Shown: piece after piece, positions 52,369 through 61,658 of the stretch
Layout of the letters: each line of letters starts with the position of its first letter
Position numbering within the stretch: the stretch's first letter is position 1
Assembly (NCBI GenBank): GCA_965662195.1
Contig: CBFIHA010000007.1
Coordinates: 1-64,000, forward strand
DNA length: 64,000 nucleotides
From: UBA1268 sp965662195
GTDB lineage: Bacteria; Planctomycetota; Planctomycetia; Pirellulales; UBA1268
Reading direction: 5' to 3'
The notes under the pieces: model-generated
Database searches by the model: none
Told to the model about the DNA's origin: nothing
What the model saw: only the letters and a program-made list of their open reading frames with translations
Made by a program: the position numbers and the translations under genes

Positions 52369-53322
52369 TCAGCCCAAGGGCTTTTCAAAGATGCTGCCGT
52401 GTTCGGCGATGCCGAAGCCGAGCTTGTCGAACAGGCCGGCAGCCGGCAGGTTGGCGTCGCTGGTGTGGGCCTCGACAAGCGCAACCCCCTCCTGGGCCAG
52501 GTCGTGCATCGCCTCGGCAACCAGGTACTGGGCCAGCCCCTGCCGCCGCCGGGGGCCTTCAATGTCGACATGCAGCAGGCCGGCGGCAACCAGCCCCCAG
52601 GCCTGTGAGAGTGGCTGCATGTCCCAGAAGGTGGCGCTGCCGAGCAGTTCGCGGGCCTTGGTCCGCAGCTCGTACCGCCGCAGTGCCACCCCGGTGGTGG
52701 TGGCTGCCTCCCACCAGTTGCGTCGCTCCGGCTCATCGATGACGTGCATCACGGTCGTCCGACGAACGGCGATGTGCAGGCGGTTGACCGGCACTCGAAA
52801 ACCGTCGAGCGACCGGCGGTGGACGGCAATCCGCTCAAGGCTGCGGTAGCCGGCACGGACAAAGACCTGCTGCATCGTTGGGGATGAGTCGAGGATTCCC
52901 GGCAGGTCGGAACCGCCGTAGAGGCCGAGATAAAAGCCCCGGAACTGGCCGCTCCCCCCCCCGCGCAGCTGCGTCGCGCCACAAGCGAGCAGGTACCGTT
53001 CGCTGCGGCGGAGCAGCTCGTCACCGATCTCCCGTTCCGCGGGATGCGGCACGACGACCACCAGCAGGGTCGAGCCAACGTTCGTGTCGATCGACCGGCG
53101 GTCGGCGGCGGCCCCGAAGCCGGTATGGGCGAAGCCAACCACCCGACCGTCAGCAACCGCCACCAGTAGCCCCTCTCGGTCGAAGTAGGGCTTGGAGAAC
53201 ACCCCCGCTTCGAGAATCGCGGTCGTCATCGGCTGCATCGCCGAGGGACCAAGCCGGGCGGCTCGCCAGGCATCGGCCAGCCGCGGCGGATCGTCGTTCC
53301 GGAAGCAGCGATACTCGATCAC
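52369..53322 (-). CDS. Tandem GNAT-domain acetyltransferase
   Basis: A 317-residue protein with two GNAT-like halves. The first (residues 1-150) begins IEYRCFRNDDPPRLADAWRA and has LLVVVVPHPAEREIGDELLR. The second has LLHVDIEGPRRRQGLAQYLV (the acetyl-CoA pyrophosphate loop, R-R-x-G-L-A), AEAMHDLAQEGVALVEAHTS and NLPAAGLFDKLGFGIAEHGS. The tandem layout resembles MshD, but the substrate is unknown. The GTG start overlaps the Rieske stop (GTGA at 53319-53322). It is the last gene of the minus-strand envelope run. Confidence 0.88.
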   Translation of the reverse strand: MIEYRCFRNDDPPRLADAWRAARLGPSAMQPMTTAILEAGVFSKPYFDREGLLVAVADGRVVGFAHTGFGAAADRRSIDTNVGSTLLVVVVPHPAEREIGDELLRRSERYLLACGATQLRGGGSGQFRGFYLGLYGGSDLPGILDSSPTMQQVFVRAGYRSLERIAVHRRSLDGFRVPVNRLHIAVRRTTVMHVIDEPERRNWWEAATTTGVALRRYELRTKARELLGSATFWDMQPLSQAWGLVAAGLLHVDIEGPRRRQGLAQYLVAEAMHDLAQEGVALVEAHTSDANLPAAGLFDKLGFGIAEHGSIFEKPLG

Positions 53323-53663
53323 GCTGGCGGGACTCCCATGGCGGTGGTTGGCGTCTGCAGTGCCCGCACCAGGACGCGGCCGGCCTCACAGCGAACCTCG
53401 AAAACCTGCTGACGAACCGTCTGGGAATACCGATGCCGGCCGCTGGTGACATTGAACTGCCAGCCGTGCCAGGGACAACTCAGGATTGCCCCACAGAGCG
53501 TGCCCGTGCCGAGCGGTCCGCCCTGGTGCGGACAGAGCCCATCGATGGCATGGTACACGCCGTCAACATTTGCCAGCGCAACCATCCGATCACCGGCCAC
53601 CCGCTCAATGCTGGTGCCCGGCGGGCAGTCGCTCTCTGCCGCGATGTCGAACCACTCCGCCAT
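53319..53663 (-). CDS. Rieske [2Fe-2S] ferredoxin-type protein
   Basis: A 114-residue soluble protein consisting of a single Rieske domain: CPHQGGPLGTG provides C-x-H and CPWHGWQFNV provides C-x-x-H for the 2Fe-2S cluster. There is no transmembrane anchor or twin-arginine signal, so it is of the NirD/ferredoxin type rather than the bc1 type. Its electron partner is not encoded next to it. It is coupled to the downstream GNAT gene and lies 51 bases after the acyltransferase gene. Confidence 0.93.
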   Translation of the reverse strand: MAEWFDIAAESDCPPGTSIERVAGDRMVALANVDGVYHAIDGLCPHQGGPLGTGTLCGAILSCPWHGWQFNVTSGRHRYSQTVRQQVFEVRCEAGRVLVRALQTPTTAMGVPPA

Positions 53664-53714
53664 GCTGTCGATCGCGTCGGAACCTTGGGGACAGACGGCT
53701 CACGAACCACCGCC

Positions 53715-54662
53715 TCAGGCCACCGCTTTGCGCCTGTCGCGAGCCACCTTAGCCGCTCCGGCGAAACATCGCCATCGTCGGTGTACCCACCAGTACTGGC
53801 CCGGCTGGCGACGAATGGCACCCTCAAGGAGGGTCGTGTACCACTGCGAAAGGGCTGTCAGGCCCGCCGCCTCGGCTCCCTCAGACTGCGGATCACTCAC
53901 CCCCTCCACCCGCAGATCAAAGCTGAACAGGCCGGCCCGGCGGGTTGCCGTGCAGACGATCACGGGTGCCTCCGACGAGAGCGCAAAGACACCGATGGCC
54001 TTGTGGACACTTGCGGGCCGGCCGAAAAAATCGACCCGGCAGCCCTTCGGGCCGGCGGCCTGATCGCCGAGCAGGCCGATCGCCCCCTGCTCCTCCAGCA
54101 CAGCGGCCACGTCGGGGGCGCTACCCCGCTTTGGCAGAATCGTCTGGCCCCGGGATTCCCGAAAATCGGTGACAAATCGGTCAAGCAGTGGATTGTCGAG
54201 TTCCCGGGCAACCGAGAAGAGTTGGAAGCCGAAGACACCAAAAAGATAAGCGGCAAGTTCGAAGTTGCCGTAGTGGCCGGAAAGCACCACCTTGGGCCGG
54301 TCGAGCCACATGGTCCGGACAAACTGCTCCATGCCGGTAGCCCGCAGGTGCCGTCGCCAGGTCGTTTTGCGGATGACCCGCGGGGCATGGGCGATCTCGA
54401 CCACCATCAACAGGAGATGCTCCCACATCGCGCGGGCGGTGTCGCGGCACTGCTCGTCAGTCCAATCGGGAAAGGCCTGCCGGAGGTTGTCCCGGACGAC
54501 GGTCCGGCGGATCTTGACCCGGTTGGCCAGAAAATCGGACCAGCCGCGGGCCTGCCGCTCGAGAAACGGCCGCGGCAGGGCCTGAACAATGCAGATCGCC
54601 ACCCGGACGGCGATGTACGCGAGCCAATCAATCGCATTCGTGGCCAGGGAGCGGTCTGCCAT
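53715..54662 (-). CDS. LpxL/HtrB-like lipid A acyltransferase
   Basis: A 315-residue protein of the lysophospholipid/lipid A acyltransferase family. An N-terminal membrane-associated helix (WLAYIAVRVAICIVQALPRP), then the catalytic VVLSGHYGNFELAAYLFG (H-x4-E within H-Y-G-N-F-E), AIGLLGDQAAGPKGCRVDFF (the usual D-Q-x-x-x-x-x-G-x-x-V-x-F-F-G) and QYWWVHRRWR near the C-terminus. It would add a secondary acyl chain to lipid A, which supports an outer membrane. GGAGG lies 14 bases before the ATG. Confidence 0.92.
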   Translation of the reverse strand: MADRSLATNAIDWLAYIAVRVAICIVQALPRPFLERQARGWSDFLANRVKIRRTVVRDNLRQAFPDWTDEQCRDTARAMWEHLLLMVVEIAHAPRVIRKTTWRRHLRATGMEQFVRTMWLDRPKVVLSGHYGNFELAAYLFGVFGFQLFSVARELDNPLLDRFVTDFRESRGQTILPKRGSAPDVAAVLEEQGAIGLLGDQAAGPKGCRVDFFGRPASVHKAIGVFALSSEAPVIVCTATRRAGLFSFDLRVEGVSDPQSEGAEAAGLTALSQWYTTLLEGAIRRQPGQYWWVHRRWRCFAGAAKVARDRRKAVA

Positions 54663-54767
54663 CGATTTTCGTAGTGCCTCCGCCGGAAACGGCCGCGGGG
54701 CCGCAGTTTGCCGGAGTGTCCCGCACGCCTGGCATTTTCACCAGATCGGTTTTTCACCAGCTTTCAT

Positions 54768-55589
54768 TCAGCCCGGCGGCAGCGGTTCCGGCCGGGCAAG
54801 CAGCAGCAGGCCGACGCTGACCGCGTTGAACAGGGCGTGGACGATGATGCAGGGCAGGATGGTGCCCCGCTGGCGGGCCAGGTAGCCGGTTGCCAGGCCA
54901 AAGCCGATCAGCGGCACCCAACCCAGCCCGTGGCCGACGTGGGCCAGGCCGAAGGCAGCCGCCGAAACGGCCACGGCCCGATCACCCAGTCGGGTCTCCA
55001 GCCAGCCCTGCAGGACCCTCCGGAAGAAGAACTCCTCGGCGATCGGCGCCGCAACAACCGCAGAGAGCAGCACCAGGCTGACCGCCACCCCGCTGCGATC
55101 GGCTGCCAGAAAGTCGATCACTGGGTGCCGGTAGGAGACGACGAATTGATCGAGAAAGGCGGCGACCGCCAGCAACGGCGGTACGATGATCACCCAGGTA
55201 GCAACCGCCAGGCCCAGCCCCTCGACCGGCTGCGGATCCCGCAGGCCGAGGCTGACCGGTGTCGCCCCCCGCAACCGCAGGAGGAGTGCGGCCAACAGCG
55301 TGAAGGCGAGCATGGCAACGGCATTGGCAAGCAGCCGGGGGCCGAGATCGGGCGTTTGGTCGACAGCGTTGGCGGTCGCTCCGACGCCAAGTAGTTCGCC
55401 AGCCACCCCTTGGCAGAGCAGAAACAGCAGAAAGAGCCCCGCCACGTCGAGTCCCTGCCAGGGCACCGGATTGGCCGGCAGGGCCGGCACCAGCGGTTGG
55501 CCTGCCCGGGCCCGGCCAATCAGCCGGATGAGCCCCACGCCGCTGGCCAGGCAGGCTGCAACTGCCAGCGGACCGAGCAGCCAGGTCAC
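54768..55589 (-). CDS. CPBP family intramembrane glutamic protease
   Basis: A protein of about 273 residues with about seven hydrophobic helices. CPBP motif 1 is APIAEEFFFRRVLQGWL (E-E-x3-R). Motif 2 lies in AFGLAHVGHGLGWVPLIGFG (F-x3-H) and motif 3 in ILPCIIVHALFNAV (H-x3-N). These are Rce1/CAAX-type proteases, often of unknown substrate in bacteria. GTG 55589 overlaps the pgsA stop (GTGA), which decides the start; the frame further upstream is not membrane-like. It lies in the pgsA-lpxL run. Confidence 0.88.
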   Translation of the reverse strand: MTWLLGPLAVAACLASGVGLIRLIGRARAGQPLVPALPANPVPWQGLDVAGLFLLFLLCQGVAGELLGVGATANAVDQTPDLGPRLLANAVAMLAFTLLAALLLRLRGATPVSLGLRDPQPVEGLGLAVATWVIIVPPLLAVAAFLDQFVVSYRHPVIDFLAADRSGVAVSLVLLSAVVAAPIAEEFFFRRVLQGWLETRLGDRAVAVSAAAFGLAHVGHGLGWVPLIGFGLATGYLARQRGTILPCIIVHALFNAVSVGLLLLARPEPLPPG

Positions 55590-56206
55590 TGCTGGGGCCT
55601 CAACAGTGGGCGGGCAGCAAGGATGTATTCCATCCCGGACCAGATTGTGGTGAGCACCGCCAACCAGGCAACCGCCACGGCAGCCTGATGCACGGTGACC
55701 CCGCCGGCGGCCAATTCGGGCCAGACCCGGCTGCCCAACTCCAGCCCAATGGCCACGCACTGCAGGACCATCTTGAGTTTGCCCGACCAGCCGGCGGAAA
55801 AGTCGCAGCCGGCCCGTTCCATCTCGGCCCGGATGGCGGTGACCACCAGTTCGCGAACGACGATCACCACCGCCATCCAGGGCAGCAGGGCCGAGCCGGT
55901 ACGGTCGGCCAGCAGCACGAAGGTGCCGCAGACTATCACCTTGTCGACCAGCGGGTCGAAGATCCGGCCCAGCCGGCTGACCTGGTTGAACCGGCGGGCA
56001 TACCAGCCATCGACCCAGTCGGTGGCGGCAGCCACCACAAACAGCACCAGTGCCGCCAGCGACTGCTCACCGGCCATACCCTCGATCACGGCGAACAGGA
56101 TGATCGCCAGCACCAGCCGTACCAACGAGATCACGTTCGGGACGGTCCAGATGCGGTCGAGGGCTGGTGGTGGCATGGGGATGGACTGCTGGTGACGGGA
56201 GAACAC
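55586..56206 (-). CDS. pgsA: CDP-diacylglycerol-glycerol-3-phosphate 3-phosphatidyltransferase
   Basis: A 206-residue membrane protein. The CDP-alcohol phosphotransferase motif D-G-x2-A-R-x8-G-x3-D-x3-D is complete: DGWYARRFNQVSRLGRIFDP then LVDK. IWTVPNVISLVRLVLAII is the typical PgsA N-terminus. It makes phosphatidylglycerophosphate for phosphatidylglycerol. GTG 56206 has GAGGG six bases upstream; ATG 56176 is an alternative. It is the first gene of the five-gene minus-strand run pgsA-CPBP-lpxL-Rieske-GNAT. Confidence 0.93.
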   Translation of the reverse strand: MFSRHQQSIPMPPPALDRIWTVPNVISLVRLVLAIILFAVIEGMAGEQSLAALVLFVVAAATDWVDGWYARRFNQVSRLGRIFDPLVDKVIVCGTFVLLADRTGSALLPWMAVVIVVRELVVTAIRAEMERAGCDFSAGWSGKLKMVLQCVAIGLELGSRVWPELAAGGVTVHQAAVAVAWLAVLTTIWSGMEYILAARPLLRPQQ

Positions 56207-56356
56207 TCGCGGCCCTCAACCTTACCCGAGCCTCCTCCCGGCTGGCTATCGCGACGGTTTGGCGGCGGCAAGCAGACCCGACAGGCTGGTGCCGTGCAGT
56301 TGGTCCTCACGCCCCGCGCCGCACTTGACTGCCGTCAAACCTTTTTCCAAGGACAG

Positions 56357-58432
56357 CTATACCGGCAGGTCGGTCACGACGATTCGTCCCCAAACCAGCG
56401 GGTCAGTCTCACTTTGATAGCAGAGCTCCGCTGGGGCATCGGCCGCGATCTGCCAGAGGATAGTTGTTTGCTCGCTGCCCGTGCCGCTCACCCCGGTGCC
56501 ATAGGCTGCCGTGGGATCGTAGCCACCGCCGGCTGTCTGCAGGTGGAGCGGATGGCCGACAGCATCGACGGCGAAACTGAACGTCGTCCCGCGGTAGACG
56601 GTCAGGGTCGGGTTGTGCTCCTCGAAACCAACAACCGCATAGGCATTGCCTCCCACGGTCACCGCAACAGCATGACTGCTACCGCGACTGAGGCGGGGGA
56701 GTTTTGTCGAACGGGCACTCGCAAATGCGTGAAACAGGCTGGTGATGGCCCAGGTCTCATCGGCAAGCATTCTGGCGTCGCTCCCCCGACTGACCAGCAG
56801 GTGGTTTAGGCCTGATGCCTGCTCGACGCCGACTGCCTGCCAGCCGGCAATGCTCGCCTGGGCATGCTGGCCATCAATCAGCACCGGCGTCGTGCCGACA
56901 TAAAGTCCATCAGCCTGCAGGCTGAGTACAAGCGGTTGCTCTGGAGGGAGTTCGGCCACTTCTGCAATGACGAGCCGAAGCGTCCCAGCGGGAAACCTCT
57001 GAAAATAGCCGGGGTCCCGGACCTCGCGGGGCGTCACCTCCAGCCATTCGTCCCCCTCGACACGTTCGTCGCCAACGATGGTGATCTCGACGGACGCCGT
57101 TGCCTGCCCCGCCGCAAAGACCACCTGCGCGGGATACGGGTCACTGAGCAAAACGTCCCGGGAGGCTGCATAACGATCAGCCTCTAATGCCCAATCGAGC
57201 TCAGGGCCAAATTCCCAATCAAGAAAGACCGTTGCCTCGCTGCCGACGTAGCCGTCGTACCGGGTGAGAGTGAGCCGCTTCACGACGGTGCCCGAGTCAG
57301 GCTCGCCGACAACATCGCCGTCCTCAAAGCTGACTGCCAGCGAGGGCGTCTTCCAGGTCTGGCGGAGATCGAAGGGGCCGAAATCGAGAACAAGCTGTCC
57401 CTCGACAGGGACGGCTGTCGTACCGGTCTCAGCACCGTAGATGTGTACCAGGGCCTGCTCATCGAGCCAGGTGAAGCCCGGGAAACCGTCGGCATCGACC
57501 ACCTGCTCGTACGACATGATGGTGGTGTTGGTGTCGATGACGGCATCCACATCCCCATCACCGTCCTCATGCGGGTGCTCCAGGGCAAGTGCATGCCCGA
57601 GTTCGTGATAGGCAACCGACTTCCAGCCCGCCTCGAGCGAATCGGCAAAGCGGATCGAGTGCGTGAAGGCACTCTGGGCCAGCTCCAACCGGGCTTCAGA
57701 GGTTCGCTCCACCCTGCCGTCGTCCCAGATGGTGGCAGAGGAGCCGATGTAGACGCCGGCCGAACCGGAGGGCGTGAACTGCGTGCTGAGCTGATAGATC
57801 GTGAGTTGTGACCGTGGGCTGCCGGCAGGCACGAGGGCGAATTCGGGCTCGATCACCGCATCGACATCGGCCAGTACCTCCAGCCACCAGCCTTCACGCT
57901 CGGCGGTGATGGAGGCATCGAACGAGACATAGATCACCCCGCTGTCACTGTGCAGAAAGCCGGCCCGCATTTCGACATCGGTGGATCCTGATCCGTTCGC
58001 AGTTACCACATCCCGCATGCTCGTCAGGCTGGCAACCGGGACCGTTGGCGGGCTGGTTACGACATCGGTCGTTCCCTGGCCATCAGTAAAGCTGGCGGTC
58101 ACGGTAATCACCGCTCCGACCTCAGCCGCCGTGAGCGTGAACTGCTCGGCCGTGGCCTCGGCAATCGGCACGCCGTCGGCCTGCCACTGCCAGGCGGTGC
58201 CACTAGCCCCGGCCAATCCAGGCAGGTCATGAACCGCCCGCAGCGTTGCCGCTTCGATCGCGACGCCTGAAATGGCGACAGCCTCGGCCGCCACGGCAGT
58301 CGGTGTCATTGTCGCGGCGTCAAGTGCGTGGTCGCCCTCCGCCCCATGCAGCGTCAGTCGCGGCTCTAATGGCTCCAGCCGCAGGCCGGGTGACCGCCTG
58401 GCCTTGCAGTGTGAATCTCGGCGACGACGCAT
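56357..58432 (-). CDS. LEPR-tagged secreted metalloprotease, multidomain
   Basis: A 691-residue protein. The N-terminus is basic and then has LRLEPLEPRLTL, the planctomycete LEPR tag region. Residues about 60-120 form an Ig/cadherin-like repeat (FTLTAAEVGAVITVTASFTD). Next is a metzincin-type site, VAYHELGHALALEHPHE (H-E-x2-H-x5-H, near residue 276), with a Met-turn in TIMSYEQVVD. A Calx-beta-like domain follows (ASVEITIVGDERVEGDEWLE), and the C-terminal domain is cupredoxin-like (TTFSFAVDAVGHPLHLQTAG, ILWQIAADAPAELCYQSE). GAGGA six bases upstream supports ATG 58432. It is exported and probably degrades proteins outside the cell. Confidence 0.85.
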   Translation of the reverse strand: MRRRRDSHCKARRSPGLRLEPLEPRLTLHGAEGDHALDAATMTPTAVAAEAVAISGVAIEAATLRAVHDLPGLAGASGTAWQWQADGVPIAEATAEQFTLTAAEVGAVITVTASFTDGQGTTDVVTSPPTVPVASLTSMRDVVTANGSGSTDVEMRAGFLHSDSGVIYVSFDASITAEREGWWLEVLADVDAVIEPEFALVPAGSPRSQLTIYQLSTQFTPSGSAGVYIGSSATIWDDGRVERTSEARLELAQSAFTHSIRFADSLEAGWKSVAYHELGHALALEHPHEDGDGDVDAVIDTNTTIMSYEQVVDADGFPGFTWLDEQALVHIYGAETGTTAVPVEGQLVLDFGPFDLRQTWKTPSLAVSFEDGDVVGEPDSGTVVKRLTLTRYDGYVGSEATVFLDWEFGPELDWALEADRYAASRDVLLSDPYPAQVVFAAGQATASVEITIVGDERVEGDEWLEVTPREVRDPGYFQRFPAGTLRLVIAEVAELPPEQPLVLSLQADGLYVGTTPVLIDGQHAQASIAGWQAVGVEQASGLNHLLVSRGSDARMLADETWAITSLFHAFASARSTKLPRLSRGSSHAVAVTVGGNAYAVVGFEEHNPTLTVYRGTTFSFAVDAVGHPLHLQTAGGGYDPTAAYGTGVSGTGSEQTTILWQIAADAPAELCYQSETDPLVWGRIVVTDLPV

Positions 58433-58678
58433 GACGTTCCTCGCGGCGGCGGACCGCGCTGACAAGACACCCCTCTGAGCCCTACGCGAGCTTGTTCACG
58501 GTATTACGGATCGTTCCCAAGATCTCCGATCGCGTCAACCGAAGATACCGGGCGAGCCCTCTGGAAGCCTACGGACATTTAGGAAAGGGCGGCGACTTTG
58601 ACCCCACTGCGCTGCGAAAGCTCGACAGTCGGAGCCACCGAATCAAGACGGCGCATGAGCCTGTGCCTTACCAGTCAC

Positions 58679-60091
58679 CTACTGGAACTCGAGGCAGAAA
58701 TAGGTACGGCCCTCCGCCTCGGCGGTGCCGACGCCCAGCCGGCGGTGGGAGGCGGCACAGGCCCAGGAACGCCTTCCCGCATCATGCATCAAGCTGCCGA
58801 TGAACTGGCCAGCAAAGTCGGCCACCGACAATCCTCCCGGGCTATCGACCGCGGCTACCAGGCAGGCAGATTTGTCAATCGTTCTCCGCTGCCGCGACAT
58901 CTCCCGAGCATGCGCTGCTGCCGCCCGGTCGAGCAGTTCGTCACGACGCAACGCGTTTACCCCCTCGCGACGCCGGGCATCGTTGAGCTGCCGGACAATC
59001 TCGTCGGCAAGGGTGGCTGCCGGTGGCAACTGCCGCTGTCCGCCGACGCGATAGTCGAGAATACCTTTGGCCCCGCCGACGGCAGCTCGAGGCTGCACGC
59101 CGATCCGCACAAAGGCCCCGTCGGGGGTCACCTTGCCCTGAAACAGCCCCTCTCGCCGCTCGAGTGGTGACTTTGCCCCGCCATTGTCCACGTAGACGGC
59201 GTCGCAGTCATCCGCTCGAATCCGAAACTCGTAGGCTCTTCCAGCATCCAGGTCGCGGGCCAGCGGTGCGTCAAGCAGCTTGACGTTCACAGCATCCGGC
59301 AGCACTGCCGGCACGAATTCACGCACCCCCTGACGGGCCGCCTGCCGCAGCATGGCTGGCTGGGCAACCATCGATAGCAGCGGGGGCAGCACCGGCGGAA
59401 CGGCTGCGAACTCCCGCTGAGAAATGGGCTGTGGCAACAGCTGCCACTTCGGCTGCTTCGGGTAGTGACTGAAGATGAACAGCTCGGGTGGCGGCAGAAA
59501 ATAAAAGGCGACCGGCTGGCCCACCCCCTGCCGGGCATTGCCTGCCCCAGCAGCCATGTAGGTGATGTCGAGTAACTGCCACCTGCCGCCGATGCGGACG
59601 GCGTTCCACTTGTGGCCAACGTCGTTGTAGCGAACATTGCCACTCACCTCGGCTGCCTCAATTTTGATGGTGCGACAGAGCGCGACGAACAGGGCCGCAT
59701 ACCCCGAGCAGACCGCCTTTCCGCGACGCATCACGGCAGCAGGCTTGTTGGCCGCAATTGCCTTGAGGGGTGCTTGCCCCGCCTGCTGCTTGGGGAATTG
59801 GTTGCGGAACATGTCATGGTCATAGGCGATGTGGCTCGCCATCCACCAGGCAATCGCCCGCACCCGCTCGAGGGGATTCCGCGCGGGCTTGATCAGCCGC
59901 TTCACAAACGCAGCGCTGTCGCCCGTGACCGGTCGCTCAATGCCGGCAACGTGGGCGTCGATCGCTACAAAGTCCGGGCCAGCCGCAGCCGCCGCAGTGG
60001 CCGGCAGCACCAGAGTGGGGAATGCCACCAGAAGTGCACCACGCAACCGCCACCAGCGGCTGCCAACCGGGCCGCCTGGCTGAAAAGTCAT
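58679..60091 (-). CDS. Secreted transglutaminase-like protein with C-terminal CAP/SCP-like domain
   Basis: A 470-residue protein with a signal peptide (GALLVAFPTLVLPATAAAAA). A transglutaminase-like cysteine-protease core is present: Cys in GKAVCSGYAALFVALCRTIK, His in NDVGHKWNAVRIGGRWQLLD, Asp in LLDITYMAAG. Residues about 230-340 form a beta domain. The last 110 residues (EIVRQLNDARRREGVNALRR, AAAAHAREMSRQ, HRRLGVGTAEAEGRTYFCLE) look like a CAP/SCP domain. Similar protease-plus-beta-domain layouts occur in eukaryotic kyphoscoliosis-like and bacterial surface proteins. Function unknown. The start ATG 60091 is compatible with the signal peptide. Confidence 0.8.
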   Translation of the reverse strand: MTFQPGGPVGSRWWRLRGALLVAFPTLVLPATAAAAAGPDFVAIDAHVAGIERPVTGDSAAFVKRLIKPARNPLERVRAIAWWMASHIAYDHDMFRNQFPKQQAGQAPLKAIAANKPAAVMRRGKAVCSGYAALFVALCRTIKIEAAEVSGNVRYNDVGHKWNAVRIGGRWQLLDITYMAAGAGNARQGVGQPVAFYFLPPPELFIFSHYPKQPKWQLLPQPISQREFAAVPPVLPPLLSMVAQPAMLRQAARQGVREFVPAVLPDAVNVKLLDAPLARDLDAGRAYEFRIRADDCDAVYVDNGGAKSPLERREGLFQGKVTPDGAFVRIGVQPRAAVGGAKGILDYRVGGQRQLPPAATLADEIVRQLNDARRREGVNALRRDELLDRAAAAHAREMSRQRRTIDKSACLVAAVDSPGGLSVADFAGQFIGSLMHDAGRRSWACAASHRRLGVGTAEAEGRTYFCLEFQ

Positions 60092-60193
60092 CGCTTGCCT
60101 CCATCCGCTCGTGGCAGAGAACGCGGTTCATTGCAGGGCGTTCGCCGCCAGCAAAGGAAAAGCAGCAGCCCGATACCCCGCGGCCAGGGGCAT

Positions 60194-61657
60194 TTACCCT
60201 GCAGCCACACCAGCCAGATCGTACCCTGCGGCGGCGACCATTTCGACCGGCACGATCTGCCCGGCCAGTGGAGTCTGGGCAGTGGTGCCCGGGGCGGTGA
60301 TGTAGACCACGCAGTCGATGTCGGGGGCATCGGCCCGGGTCCGGCCGATCCAGACGTCTTCCCGCTGGCCACTGTGGCTGTCGACAATGCAGTCGAGCGT
60401 CCTGCCGACCTGCGCCTGCGTGAAGGCATGGGCAATCTGCTGCTGCACCGCCATCAGCTCATCGCGGCGGGCTGCTTTGACTGCCTCCGGCAGATGACCG
60501 TCGAGCCGGGCCGCCGGCGTGTCGGGCTCAAGGGAATAGGTGAACACGCCCAGTCGCTCAAACCGCCACCGCTGCACGAACTCGACCATTTCGGCGAACT
60601 GCTCATCGGTTTCACCCGGAAAACCGGTGATCATCGTCGTCCGCAGCACCACCTCGGGCATGCGATCCCGCAGTTTGGCCAATAGCTCTTCCGTCGGCCC
60701 CCGGGACACCCGTCGCTGCATCCGTTTGAGCACCGGATCGCTGGCATGCTGCAGCGGCATGTCGAGGTAGGGCAGAATCTTGCCGCTACCGGCGATCGTG
60801 TCGATGAGCCGGTCACTGAAGTACATCGGGTAGAGGTACATCAACCGAATCCACTCAATGCCGTCGATCCGCTCAAGGGCCTCGAGCAGGTTGACCAGGC
60901 GGGGCTCACCGTACAGATCAAGTCCGTAATAAGTCGTGTCCTGGGCGACGATCACGAGTTCTTTGAGCCCATCGGCTGCCAGTTCGGTCGCCTCCGCCAC
61001 CACCTGCTCCAGCGGCTTGGTCGCATGCTTGCCCCGCATCTTCGGAATGGCACAGAAGGTACAGGTCCGGTCACAACCCTCGGAGATCTTCAGATAGGCC
61101 ATGTGCCGCGGCGTCACCCGCATCCGGTTGCCGTCATCGAGGGCCGTTGCCGGGGCCGGTTTGAAGATGCTCCGCTGCTCGCCCAGCGAGCCGATCAGCC
61201 GATCCGCCGCTCGGGCCACCTCGTCCCGCGAAAAGACGCCGATTACCGCATCGACGCCCGGCCGCTCATCCAGCAGCGTCTCCTTCTGGCGTTCGGCCAG
61301 GCAGCCGGCCACGATCACCCCCCGGGTGCCCCCGGCAGCCTTTAGCCCGACCATCTCATCAATCACGCCATAGGACTCCGCCCGCGATGAGTCGATGAAG
61401 GCACAGGTATTGATGATGACCAGATCGGAGCCCTCTGGCTCCGGCACGAACTGCCAGCCGTCGTCCCGCAGCAGGCCGAGCATCCGCTCGCTATCAACCA
61501 GGTTTTTGGGACAGCCGAGGCTGACCAATGAAAAAGTCCCCCGGCGGCTCGCCGGGTCAATCGGCTCGATGCTGAGCCCGACGTTGATCCCGGTGGCTGG
61601 CCCATCAGCGCCGCAGGCCGCAGCCGGCGGGTCAAGGATTGGAAGCTGCTGTCCCAT
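60194..61657 (-). CDS. rimO: Ribosomal protein S12 methylthiotransferase RimO
   Basis: A protein of about 487 residues that adds a methylthio group to Asp of ribosomal protein S12. The N-terminal UPF0004 domain has SLVSLGCPKNLVDSERMLG (first cluster Cys), VIINTCAFIDSSRAES and IVAGCLAERQK. The radical-SAM domain has KISEGCDRTCTFCAIPKMRG with C-x3-C-x2-C. TTMITGFPGETDEQFAEMVE and a C-terminal TRAM domain (VGRTLDCIVDSHSGQREDVW) complete it. The N-terminus is about 40 residues longer than usual. The ATG at 61657 lies one base after the ispG stop. Confidence 0.94.
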   Translation of the reverse strand: MGQQLPILDPPAAACGADGPATGINVGLSIEPIDPASRRGTFSLVSLGCPKNLVDSERMLGLLRDDGWQFVPEPEGSDLVIINTCAFIDSSRAESYGVIDEMVGLKAAGGTRGVIVAGCLAERQKETLLDERPGVDAVIGVFSRDEVARAADRLIGSLGEQRSIFKPAPATALDDGNRMRVTPRHMAYLKISEGCDRTCTFCAIPKMRGKHATKPLEQVVAEATELAADGLKELVIVAQDTTYYGLDLYGEPRLVNLLEALERIDGIEWIRLMYLYPMYFSDRLIDTIAGSGKILPYLDMPLQHASDPVLKRMQRRVSRGPTEELLAKLRDRMPEVVLRTTMITGFPGETDEQFAEMVEFVQRWRFERLGVFTYSLEPDTPAARLDGHLPEAVKAARRDELMAVQQQIAHAFTQAQVGRTLDCIVDSHSGQREDVWIGRTRADAPDIDCVVYITAPGTTAQTPLAGQIVPVEMVAAAGYDLAGVAAG

Positions 61658-61658
61658 G

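Noticed and set aside
52878..54674. A 598-codon plus-strand open frame across the GNAT, Rieske and acyltransferase genes
   Set aside because: It is antisense to three well-supported genes, has a Pro/Arg/His-rich composition and no motif. Long antisense frames are expected in this GC-rich DNA.
59612..60685. A 357-codon plus-strand frame opposite the transglutaminase-like and rimO genes
   Set aside because: It is antisense to two genes with clear active-site motifs and has no domain of its own.
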